Shown: one piece after another, positions 56,099 through 64,000 of the stretch
How positions within the stretch are numbered: position 1 is the stretch's first letter
Layout of the letters: each line of letters begins with the position of its first letter
Origin: Pseudomonadota bacterium
Lineage (GTDB): Bacteria > Pseudomonadota > Gammaproteobacteria > Steroidobacterales > Steroidobacteraceae
Assembly (NCBI GenBank): GCA_016703895.1
Contig: JADJBE010000026.1
Location: 431,086-495,085 of the forward strand
Length of the DNA: 64,000 nt
Direction: 5' to 3'
Position numbers and translations under genes: made by a program
Notes under the pieces: generated by a model
Told to the model about the DNA's origin: nothing
The model's database searches: none
The model's input: the letters and a program-made list of their open reading frames with translations, nothing else

Positions 56099-56205
56099 TC
56101 CGTCTCGGTGCGATCGTCCGAGGTCGGCAACCCCAGGACCGCACATAGTTTTTTTGGGCGTCGATGATCAGCGTTCGCCTGTTCCGACGGCCTCCAAAAA
56201 AAAAG
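56095..56205 (-). pseudogene. Remnant of IS3 orfA (5' end lost)
   Basis: Upstream of orfB the sequence encodes the typical OrfA tail: RRTLIIDAQK in one frame and then KKLCAVLGLPTSDDRTETE in the next, ending in the TGA that overlaps the orfB start. An A7 run at 56149-56155 (minus strand) separates the two; eight As would keep one frame. Beyond 56200 an A9 run and unrelated sequence follow, and no orfA start is seen, so the element has lost its 5' part. Either the A run is miscounted or it is a slippage site. Confidence 0.7.
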
Positions 56206-56479
56206 ACATTTCTTTTCCATAAATCACGCAGGCAAGACTCCACTTCTCTATGACATAAGAATTACTAGTGGACCATTCACGAAGAAAGTGCAATTCAAAT
56301 CGCACAGTCGAGTCAGGTTGACGTGAAATCGGTCAGATTCTTCCGTGATCTGCGGCAATCTCGCGCGACAAGCGGTGGCTCCATGACCTACCCGCCAAAT
56401 CTGACGTAGGAGACTCATGCTCGCATCCCGATCATCAATCAGTTGCCAAATCCGGCAGTTTTTGCGGGCGACAAAACGT

Positions 56480-57796
56480 CTACGACATACCTTGGGGCTC
56501 TGACGCAGTCGATTCCACCTGACGATTGTGCTCACGGCCTAACCACCAAGCGTTGGCCGCCCACATCGCAGCAGCTCCCGCGCCGATGAACGCAGCACCT
56601 GCGGCCGTCAAACCGGCATTCTCGAGCGCATTCTTGACCTGCGCCACGAGCATGTCTGCGCCACGGTAAACCGGCACGTCAATGGTGTTCTTGGCTTTGT
56701 ACTTTGTCTCGGTATCGAGCCGGCCAAACAACATCTCGCGCCCAGGACGCAGGAATGCGTACTCGCCCCAACGACGCCCTACCATCGCGACGACCAATAC
56801 CCAGAAGCCGCCGGTCAGTCCAAGGCCGAGAAAGACAAACACCATCGCGACCGGCACGCTGGTGAGCAACACACCGAGACCGAGTTTGGTCGCAATTCGA
56901 CCCGTGAGAAAGACCTGCGACAGGATGGTGAGCGTCTGCACGATGTAATCAAGGCGAGCGAATACCTGCGTGCGATCGGCCAGGTCCGCATAACGCTCTT
57001 CCACCAGCCGCAACTGCTCGAAGTAAAGAATCGTGTTGATCGTCGACACAAATACCACGAACAACGCGATTCCGAGTAAGTAGCGCGACTTGAACAACAA
57101 CGCAAAGCCTGCGAACGGGTTGCCGCCCAAGCCCCGCCCCTTGGCGCCGGCGGCCGCGGTCTGTACGCGCGTGTCCCAGATCTTCAATAAGAACTGCTGA
57201 CAAATGATCGCTGCCACGAACATGGCACCGCCCAAGGCCAAGACGCCGGCCGTGCCGATCGACTCGACCGTCAGGTCGGTCAACAGTGGCCCCACGAGCG
57301 CGCCTGCCGTACCACCCGCAGCGATCACACCGAACAAGCGCTTGGTCTGACCACTGTCGAACAATTCCAACAGAAAGCTCCAGAAGACCGACACAAGCAT
57401 CAGATTGAGGATGCTGATGTAGACGTAGAAGAACTTCGCAGCAAATACGCTCTCGGGATTGGTCTGGAAGTACCAAGCCAGTGAAAATAGCGACAGCGCC
57501 ACGAAAGCATAGATACCGGGTAGCAAGATCGCCCGACGCACCCAGGCGACCAGCGCACCATAGATCGGCACGATAATCACGGCGCCGATTGAGGTAATAA
57601 TCCACAGATCCGCCACGGCGTCCCGACCCATCACGGTCGCAAACGTCTCGCGCACCGGTCGCACCGCAAAGTAGCCGCCAAGCACGAAGAAAAACAAGAG
57701 AAACGCGGTGACGACGGCGCGACTCTCGCTCGGCTCTACCTGACCCAGCTTGTTCAGTAGCCGCGACAGCAATCCAGACGAATGAACAGTGCTCAC
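56480..57796 (-). CDS. MFS-type transporter related to ATP/ADP translocases
   Basis: The 438-residue product has about 11-12 membrane segments without a signal peptide. It shows GQVEPSESRAVVTAFLLFFF, GGYFAVRPVRETFATVMGRD and KRLFGVIAAGGTAGALVGPL, patterns shared by NTP/NDP exchange-type and related MFS proteins of free-living Gammaproteobacteria, whose substrate is not known. The C-terminal half has PGREMLFGRLDTETKYKAKN. It starts at GTG 57794-57796. The neighbours are an IS3 element and a small unknown gene, so genomic context does not indicate a substrate. Confidence 0.7.
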   Translation of the reverse strand: MSTVHSSGLLSRLLNKLGQVEPSESRAVVTAFLLFFFVLGGYFAVRPVRETFATVMGRDAVADLWIITSIGAVIIVPIYGALVAWVRRAILLPGIYAFVALSLFSLAWYFQTNPESVFAAKFFYVYISILNLMLVSVFWSFLLELFDSGQTKRLFGVIAAGGTAGALVGPLLTDLTVESIGTAGVLALGGAMFVAAIICQQFLLKIWDTRVQTAAAGAKGRGLGGNPFAGFALLFKSRYLLGIALFVVFVSTINTILYFEQLRLVEERYADLADRTQVFARLDYIVQTLTILSQVFLTGRIATKLGLGVLLTSVPVAMVFVFLGLGLTGGFWVLVVAMVGRRWGEYAFLRPGREMLFGRLDTETKYKAKNTIDVPVYRGADMLVAQVKNALENAGLTAAGAAFIGAGAAAMWAANAWWLGREHNRQVESTASEPQGMS

Positions 57797-57936
57797 TACT
57801 TTGGCTCCGATAAGTTGACGGCCTCACGGACCCACAGGCGCTTCTCGACGGCGTCGAGCACATACTTGGCGAGCGTTGCGCGCAAACATTATTGCAGGCA
57901 GGCTGCGATTGATCGGCTCTGACCGCTACTACCAAA

Positions 57937-58203
57937 CTACTTCGCACCCAAGATATAGCCCCTGGCGTCGGCCAATTCCCGGGGATACCGGTCGCGCATG
58001 ATCGCGGTCCATTCTGCCGGCATGCCGTCCATCGACCGCAATTTTACTCCGAACCCACGAGACACGTAGTTGCCAGGATGACCGTCCATCTTGAGCCATT
58101 CGGCCCAGGTATTGATGTCATTGAAGTTCTGCGTGGCATTGGCACTCTTAACTTTCGGATTAGCCACTTCGGGAAAAGGACCCATGGAACGTTGACCAGT
58201 CAT
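57937..58203 (-). CDS. Small hypothetical protein or 3' gene fragment
   Basis: I do not recognise this product of 88 residues. It has no signal or membrane segment and ends with TAIMRDRYPRELADARGYIL and a short GAK tail, which reads like the end of an enzyme rather than a complete small protein. The first ATG (58201-58203) has only a weak ribosome site. A second ATG seven codons on is possible. It could be the 3' remnant of a gene lost by rearrangement next to the transporter. Confidence 0.35.
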   Translation of the reverse strand: MTGQRSMGPFPEVANPKVKSANATQNFNDINTWAEWLKMDGHPGNYVSRGFGVKLRSMDGMPAEWTAIMRDRYPRELADARGYILGAK

Positions 58204-58580
58204 TCACTTGAGAGTCAATGACCCGTTATTAGTCGGCTCAGCGCGAAATCCGGTATCGCCCTCACGAGACAAGGGGCATTGACCGACGAGCCTGACTCAA
58301 CCGAAGTCCACAGACCGCTTCCACAGCGGCCCAGCATCGGCCGGATCGATGGCCTCGATCGCATCGGAATGCTAGCCCGGCATCGTCACAATACGCATAC
58401 AGCGGATAAACGAGCGGAGCCCCATTCTTCCGAAGACATTCCAGATTGCCGCACCCGGGTACCAACGCCGCCGCCGATCGCCCTTGCCATCGACTATTCG
58501 ATCGGGCAGTCATCGTCGAACCCGGGGCACCGAGATCGCCAACTGGGCTTTGCATCACCCAGTCAGACGCGGGTGGACTC
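58204..58580. other. Gene-free gap after the TonB receptor
   Basis: These 377 bases between the receptor stop and the small 88-residue frame hold no supported gene. The longer minus-strand frame that covers it (58262-58984) overlaps the receptor gene in another frame and has no domain. No clear terminator or promoter was seen. Confidence 0.55.
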
Positions 58581-60968
58581 TTAGAAGTCCATCGTGACCG
58601 AGATTCCCACTTGCCTGCCACGAGGCACAACGTACTGGAAGCCACGCACGTTTTCGCGCAACAACGTTCTAGTGCCCGTAGTGTAGTCTCTGCCTCTCGT
58701 GATGACCGTCGGGCCTTTTTGATCCGTAACGTTCGAGACCCATCCTGTAATAGATAGGCTGTCATTGCGGACACCAACGCGAATTCCCAGATTTTCCGTA
58801 TCGCCGGTTTCAGCAAGATTGTGAATCTGAGCAAATCGCGAAGATTCAACCCGATAATCGGCGCGCGCGAACCAATCCCAACGGGTGTTGGCGAGCCGGT
58901 CCTTCCAGGCTGTTGATAGGCTGTACTGCCACTCAGAAACCAAGGGTAGCCGGTTACCCGCGAGGCTACCCTCCCTCTCAACAAACGCGTTCACTTGAGA
59001 CGCGGTGAAGTTTGGCCGATAGTCGATCGTACCGTCCTCGAAATCAAACAGAAGCGCCTGCTGCAGATCCGAGAACTCCTTGAAGGTTGCGTCGGTATAT
59101 GCGAGCGTTCCAGAGATGCTCAAGCGGTCTGTAGCTCGCCACGACGCCTCAAGCTCAAGGCCTTTGACCTCGGTTTTCCCGACGTTCTGAATGATTGAAG
59201 CCGGGAACGGCACTCCTGTCGTCTGATCAATAGAGCGCGTAGAAGTAAGCTGCTGCTGCTTCCAGTCCACATAGTATGCGGCCACGTTCAGCAGTACCCG
59301 CTTTTCAAACCACGTGGTCTTGGCACCGACTTCATAAGTCCATGCCTCCTCTTCACCAAACGTCAGTTCTCCCGCTTGCGCCGCCGATTCGAATGCAGCC
59401 GCAGTTGTCGTGGCCTCATAGTATCTGGTGTTGAATCCTCGGCTTATTTCCTTTCGCAGCATACGCATACAGGTGGGTATCGGCTGCAGCGTTCCAGCTA
59501 AGCGTCACCCGAGGCGTGAAGCTGTAAAAAGTAGCTGCCGCACTGGTCGCAAACGCTTGCGGCGTGCCTCGAGCGACTGTGACGACCCGCCCCTCGTTGA
59601 GTATCTTTTCGTCTTCCCCATAGCGGGCTTCGATGCTAGCAATCAATGTCTCCGTGAGGTCCATTTCAACGGAGCCAAAGACCGCCTGGTTATTGGTATC
59701 CTCGAGATCCTTGGGGGCGTAACAACCACCGACAGACGTGAATGCACGGAACTGTGGGTCATCCTCGTCCTTTTTGTAGTTGTAGTACCCAACCGATCCT
59801 CTAATCCTGCGACTTGCTGGACTCGAAAGCCTCGTTTCAAACGCGCGATCGGTCATCACCGATCCAAAGTCGAGTTGAATGAAGCCGGAGACGCCGAACA
59901 CCGCCGTATAGTCACCGTCCGCGACAGTCCTACCGTTAAATTCGTTGTAAGCGACAGACTGGCTCAACTTCCAACCGCCAATATCCAAGTCGCCGACCAG
60001 ATGGATACGCAAGGTGTCAGTCGTGATACCGCATGTAACACGGTCACCATTCGCAGCGGACAACTGCTCTATCTCCAGACAGTTATTGGAGAACGAGGAC
60101 GGGTCCGATTTCACTGTCCCGCGGAAGTAGCCCGGGGAGTACGGATTTGAAACCGCGTTAAATAGGGAGAAATTGTTAGCCGATGAAAGTTGCAGCGCGT
60201 CCGCATAAAAACCGTCATCCGATTCCGAATAAGAAACGCGGAGGCGGATATCGAGATTGTCGGTTGGGGACGCGAACAAGCCGCCCTCAACGCCCATCGT
60301 TTGGGTTGCGCCGATGGACATTGTTGATCCGTCAGTTCGGCGGGCGCGATACTGCCCGTCGAAAGTATCAGCACTTGCACCGAGAAAAAAGGACAGCTTT
60401 TCGGCGATAATTGGCCCAGAAATGTTCGCTGATCCACGGTAGTCGCCATCTTCGCCTGCCGTAAGTGAGAGCTTGCCAGCCAACTCATCGCCTGGACGCT
60501 TCGTGACGTAGTTTATTGCGCCCGCAAAGGTCGCGCGACCGAACAAGGCGGATTGCGGGCCCTTGATCACCTCCACTCTCTCCACGCTATCCAATGTCAG
60601 CGTGCTGATCGCGCCGTTCACGAACACTCCGTCAATAAAGAATGAGGCGTTCGCATCACCCAAAATATTGGATTGCCCGCGAATAACTGGCCGAAAGAAG
60701 TCTTGACGCCCAGCGGCGGAAAGGAAGGAGAACCCGGGGTTCTTAACGCGACATCATCGATGGAGCTGATACCCTGCTCTTCAATTTGTTTGGCAGTGAA
60801 TGCTGAAATTGCCAGCGGAGTCTCCTGGAGATCCTCAGCCTTCTTTCGCGCGGTAACCAGAACTTCCTCAATCTCAACTTCCTGTGCTACAGCGGCCGCT
60901 GAAACAAGAATGCCTCCGACACCCGCAAGCGCAAGGAGTGCGGCTGTGGTCTCGCGATAGTTCGTCAT
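58581..60968 (-). pseudogene. TonB-dependent outer-membrane receptor, two frameshifts
   Basis: Three frames together give one receptor of about 795 residues. The first (ATG 60966-60968) has a signal peptide ending SAAAVAQE and the TonB-box/plug start EEVLVTARKKAEDLQETPLA; the second has the plug with VERVEVIKGPQSALFGRATF and barrel strands; the third carries the remaining barrel, the TonB-dependent C-terminal motif GVRNDSLSITGWVSNVTDQ, and the final Phe (VTMDF). One missing base near 60731 and one near 59437 join them exactly. The plug and barrel resemble iron-chelate or plant-polymer receptors; the substrate is unknown. Confidence 0.88.
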
Positions 60969-61376
60969 TTGTTCTTTTCTCCCAAGGAAGTCTTTCTATG
61001 CTCAGTGGCAGCTGCCCGCACCCTCGCAGGTTATGCAGGACAACTGATCCGATCGTAATTCGCGGGGGGGCGTATGGCGAACAAGCGCCAGATGTAGCTG
61101 ATTCGGTTTGGTTGTAGGCCCGCGTTTCTGTTTGCAGCGAACCGCCGTTGGCTTGTGCAGCGCTCCGGAGTTTTGCAGCAGACGGAGGCGCGAATCGACG
61201 TACGTCGTAGCGTGCCAACGCTGACGAGGCAGCCACTAGGAACAGGCGTTGTGGAGTCCGGCAGCAAGATGCGCCCTGGACGAGAAGCTCGTGCCCAGTA
61301 ACGCGTCGCATGTAGCGCCACTTGACCCACGGCAAGTACGTGACGGTGGGCGATGCATGTCGGCATCGCTCTGGGA
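60969..61376. other. Upstream region of the TonB receptor
   Basis: These 408 bases hold the receptor ribosome-site region (AAAGAACAAATG) and otherwise no supported gene; frames on both strands lack domains. No cobalamin-type or Fur-box sequence could be recognised by eye. The right border is the IS21 left end at 61377. Confidence 0.5.
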
Positions 61377-61429
61377 TGCGTATTTCAGGTAAGCCGGGCC
61401 AGCATTTCACGCCAAGGCGGGCCACTGTT

Positions 61430-62259
61430 TCACGCATGGTGGGCCGATGGGTTGAACGACTGCGAGACGATGTGGACTGTGTAACGATTTGATCCGCCGG
61501 TCAATGGCTGGCGGTGCGTGAACCAGGTGGCGGTGCTCCTGGCTTTTCGCATCGAGTCGCCCTTGAGGGCGAGCTTGTAGGCGTTGTGCACGAGCCGGTC
61601 GAGGATGGCGTCGGCGACAGTGCGGTCACCGAGATAGGCGTGCCACTGGTCGAGCGGTAACTGGCTGGTGATGAGGGTGGCTCGGCGGTCGTAGCGATCG
61701 TCGATGATCTCAAGCAGATCGCGTCCGACGGTGTCGGTGAGCGGTGCGAGGCCGAAGTCGTCGAGCACCAGCAAGTCGGCCTTGGCGAGTTGGCGGAAGA
61801 ACATCGAGCGTTTGTGCAGAGCGGTGTGACGTGCGAGTTCGTCGATGAGTCTTGGCAAGCGGAAGCAACGGACCGAGAAGTCAGCGCGGCACGCGGCGTG
61901 TGCCAGTGCGGCGGCGAGGAAGCTCTTACCGACGCCGGTCGGTCCGCAGATCAGAACGTTCAAGTGTTGTTTGACCCAGGCGAGGTCGGTGACCTGGGCC
62001 AGCTCGCGGGGTCGACTCCGCGTGGCGTGCGGGTATCAAGATCCTCCAGGCACGCCGACAACGGCAGCTTGGCCCAGCGCAGACGTTGGGCGAGGCGGTA
62101 GGATGACCGCTCGGCGAGCTCGTGCTGGATGAGCAGTCCGAGCCGGTCTTCAAAGGACAACGACGAGTCATCGCCGGTGGCCAGTTGCTGTTCGAGGGCG
62201 GCGGCCATGCCGGTGAGCCGCAGTTCGTGCAGTTGCTGAAGTAATGGTTGGATCAACAT
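61430..62259 (-). pseudogene. istB: IstB AAA+ helper ATPase of IS21, frameshifted
   Basis: The first frame (ATG 62259) carries the IstB start (LLQQLHELRLTGMAAALEQQ) to CLEDLDTRTPRGVD. The rest, from REL through WVKQHLNVLICGPTGVGKSF (Walker A), LLVLDDFGLAPLTDTVGRDL (Walker B) and TSQLPLDQWHAYLGDRTVAD, lies in the neighbouring frame. One missing C at the CCCC run (plus GGGG 62008-62011) would join them. Normal IstB is about 250-270 residues, as here when joined. Confidence 0.88.
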
Positions 62260-63815
62260 GGGTTGGGCTCTCCTGGATTGAGTAAGGATTGGAAGTACTC
62301 GGGCCCACGCAGGTTGGCGTGCACGAGATCGAGTGAGGGTTGCGTGGTCGGTGGCGCCGGCGCTTTGATGAGCGTGCGCACGGTGCGGTAGCTGTAGGAC
62401 TGGAGTCCGATGGCGCGGGCGCAGGCCAGTTCGAGCTCGGCCAGTGAGAAGTCTTGGGCGAGACGCAAGATCCCTTGCGCACTGCGCAGAGTCTCTTCGG
62501 GATGTTTACGGTGACGCGCCTTGATGGTCGAGCACTTCGCGCGGTGGCCGGGCCGACCTGCGTGGCGGCGCTCGAGCAGTACGCGCGAGGGTGTGTGCTC
62601 GATCATCGCGACATGGACCGGGGTCGATGCGGGTCGAGCGTATGGAGCGCCGGCCGCGCTCTGCGCGCGGCGATGCGCGGCAACCAACTTGCCGGCACGG
62701 AAGATCTCGACTCCTGTTCGCGGTCAACCGCACGTCGACCTGCGCGCCAATCAGGCTATACGGTACGGAGTAATAGCTGTGGTCGACCTCGATGTGATAG
62801 TCGGGATGGACCTTGGCCTTCTTCCACTGACCGAACTCGTAGGCGCGCAGCGGCAGTGGTCGCAAGGCATCGCGTTCGAGTTGTTCGAAGCGCGAACGTC
62901 GACACCCCTCGAGCTTTTTGAACGGTCGTGTGTTCAAGCTCTTCGAGCAGCTCGGCAATCGCCTCGTTGAGCGCGGCCAGGGAGAAGAACGTCCGGTTGC
63001 GCAGTCGCGCCAGGATCCAGCGCTCGCAGATCAATACACCGGCTTCGACCTTGGCCTTATCGCGCGGCTTACGCACGCGTGCTGGCAGGATGGCGACGCC
63101 GTAATGCTCGGCGAACTCCTGATAGGCGGGGTTGACGTCAGGCTCGTAGCGATGGGCGCGGGTGACGGCGCTTTTGAGATTATCCGGCACGATGGCGCGC
63201 GGTGCGCCGCCGAAGTAACTGAGCGCCCGGCCATGACTGCCGAGCCAGTCCGGTAAGGCCTGCGACCAGGTGACTTCGGCGTAGGTGTAATTAGAGCAGC
63301 CAAGCACCGCGACGAAGAGTTGTGCGTATCGCACCTCGCCGGTCAAGCGGTCGACGACCGGCATGGTCTGCCCGGCGTAATCGACGAACAGTTTGTCGCC
63401 AGGTGTGTGGACTTGGCGCAAGACCACTTCCTGGGTCGCGAGCCAATGGCGATAGTGATTGCAGAACGCGGTGTACTGCAGACCGTCGGGGTGGGCGGTC
63501 TTGTACTCGTGCCAGAGCAGCTCGCGGGTCACGCCCCGGCCCGCCAGCTCGCGATGGACCTCGGCATAGTCCGGCCACGGCACGGTGGGTGACACCGGGG
63601 TACGCGGGTACAGCCGCCCGAGCAGCGCGGCTTCGTCCAAGGTCTGGGGGCAATGGCCAGCCGAGCCCGGCCTCACGCGCGCGGCGCAGGCACTCTTGGA
63701 CGGTCGACCGCGATACGCCGATGGCGGCGGCAATCTGCCGGTCGCTCACTCCGACTTCGAACTTGAGACGCAGGGTCTCTCTAATCTTGCGCATGGACAA
63801 CCTCGCTTGCGCCAC
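62253..63815 (-). pseudogene. istA: IstA transposase of IS21, several frameshifts
   Basis: Four frames make up the gene: the HTH region (MRKIRETLRLKFEVGVSDRQ, IAAAIGVSRSTVQECLRR); the DDE core (VDYAGQTMPVVDRLTGEVRY, FGGAPRAIVPDNLKSAV); the segment NTRPFKKLEGCRRSRFEQL to VDVRLTANR; and the tail from VEIFRAGKLVAAHRRA on. The joins are an extra C in C5 (plus 63646-63650), an extra base near 62936 and another near 62713. The C-terminus also overlaps the istB start. Transposition function is lost if these calls are right. Confidence 0.88.
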
Positions 63816-63904
63816 CGGCGGTCTCCTTCCTGGCAGGAAAAAGAACCGACGGTAGCGGGTTGTCCCGCTGTGCTGACGGGTGCCGGGACTACCCCCTAGA
63901 CGGG

Positions 63905-63992
63905 TGGCCCGGCATGCGTGAAATGGTGGCCCGACATGCAGTGAAACAGTGGCCCGGCATCACGTGAAACGCTGGCCCGGCATGCCGTGAAA
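63905..63992. repeat. IS21 right-end binding-site repeats
   Basis: Four copies of TGGCCCGGCATGC-GTGAAA-like 19-20-mers start at 63905, 63927, 63950 and 63973, spaced 22-23 bases. The same unit, inverted, occurs about three times at the left end (61390-61446). They are the multiple transposase-recognition repeats usual for IS21 ends. Confidence 0.85.
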
Positions 63993-64000
63993 TACGCACT

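Larger units (their letters stand above)
61377..63998. mobile_element. IS21-family element with both ends
   Basis: The 2622-bp element has matching ends beginning TGCGTATTTCA on each strand (61377-61387 and 63988-63998), each followed inward by repeated GGGCCA...TTTCAC units, the multiple transposase-binding sites typical of IS21. Inside, istA and istB lie on the minus strand and overlap slightly. Both genes are broken in frame. The right end is two bases from the window edge, so target duplication cannot be tested. The left flank GGGA precedes TGCG. Confidence 0.88.

Noticed and set aside
58262..58984. 240-residue minus-strand frame over the TonB receptor 3' end
   Set aside because: It overlaps the receptor's terminal barrel strands in another frame and shows no domain.
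1..64000. tRNA or rRNA genes
   Set aside because: No rRNA sequence or cloverleaf with a GTTCGANNC T-loop was recognised by eye; short or degenerate ones could be missed.

Overview
The window comes from a high-GC gammaproteobacterium. A polar-type flagellar regulon (FleQ-like activator, sigma-54 and FliA/sigma-28 promoters, divergent flgA-flgM-flgN) combined with TamA/TamB, NudC and an FlhC-like protein suggests the Xanthomonadales/Nevskiales/Steroidobacter neighbourhood. That placement is inference only: no rRNA or other phylogenetic marker is present.

Layout. Positions 1-29151 are one almost unbroken minus-strand flagellar cluster. Read in transcription order it runs flgB C D E F G H I J K L, fliC, fliD, fliS, fliT, a PilZ-like gene, a fleQ-like gene, a broken fleR-like gene, fliE, fliF, fliH, fliI, fliJ, fliK, fliL, fliN, fliO, fliP, fliQ, fliR, flhB and flhA (cut by the window edge). 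The order is textbook except that fliG is absent between fliF and fliH, fliM is absent between fliL and fliN, and no fleS kinase lies beside the activators. On the plus strand flgA, flgM and flgN (29395-31104) diverge from flgB. Good sigma-54 sites precede flgB, flgA and fliL; good sigma-28 sites precede fliC, fliS and flgM. This supports a three-tier hierarchy: activator plus sigma-54 for basal body and export, then FliA for filament genes, held back by FlgM.

Positions 31373-36428 are a mixed accessory block: a lipoprotein, a HEPN/MNT toxin-antitoxin pair whose toxin is cut by a stop codon, a broken small membrane protein, a CsgG-like secreted protein with an SH3-like tail, an unknown gene and an FlhC-like activator. 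Positions 36478-45214 are housekeeping: nudC, a DUF4126 membrane protein, an NRDE/TANGO2 protein, tamA-tamB and alkB.

Positions 45228-64000 are a genomic-plasticity zone. They hold a long REP-like inverted repeat, a giant DUF4011-helicase-Vsr-like defence protein with one frameshift, an IS66 element carrying a pRiA4b ORF-3-like passenger, a lone CRISPR-repeat-like sequence at its right edge, a LysR regulator, a 5'-truncated IS3-family element, an ADP/ATP-translocase-like transporter, a twice-frameshifted TonB-dependent receptor and a complete but frame-broken IS21 element ending at the window edge.

Many single-base lesions, mostly in short homopolymers, break otherwise recognisable genes. 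Whether these are decay or residual assembly errors is the main uncertainty for every entry marked pseudogene.
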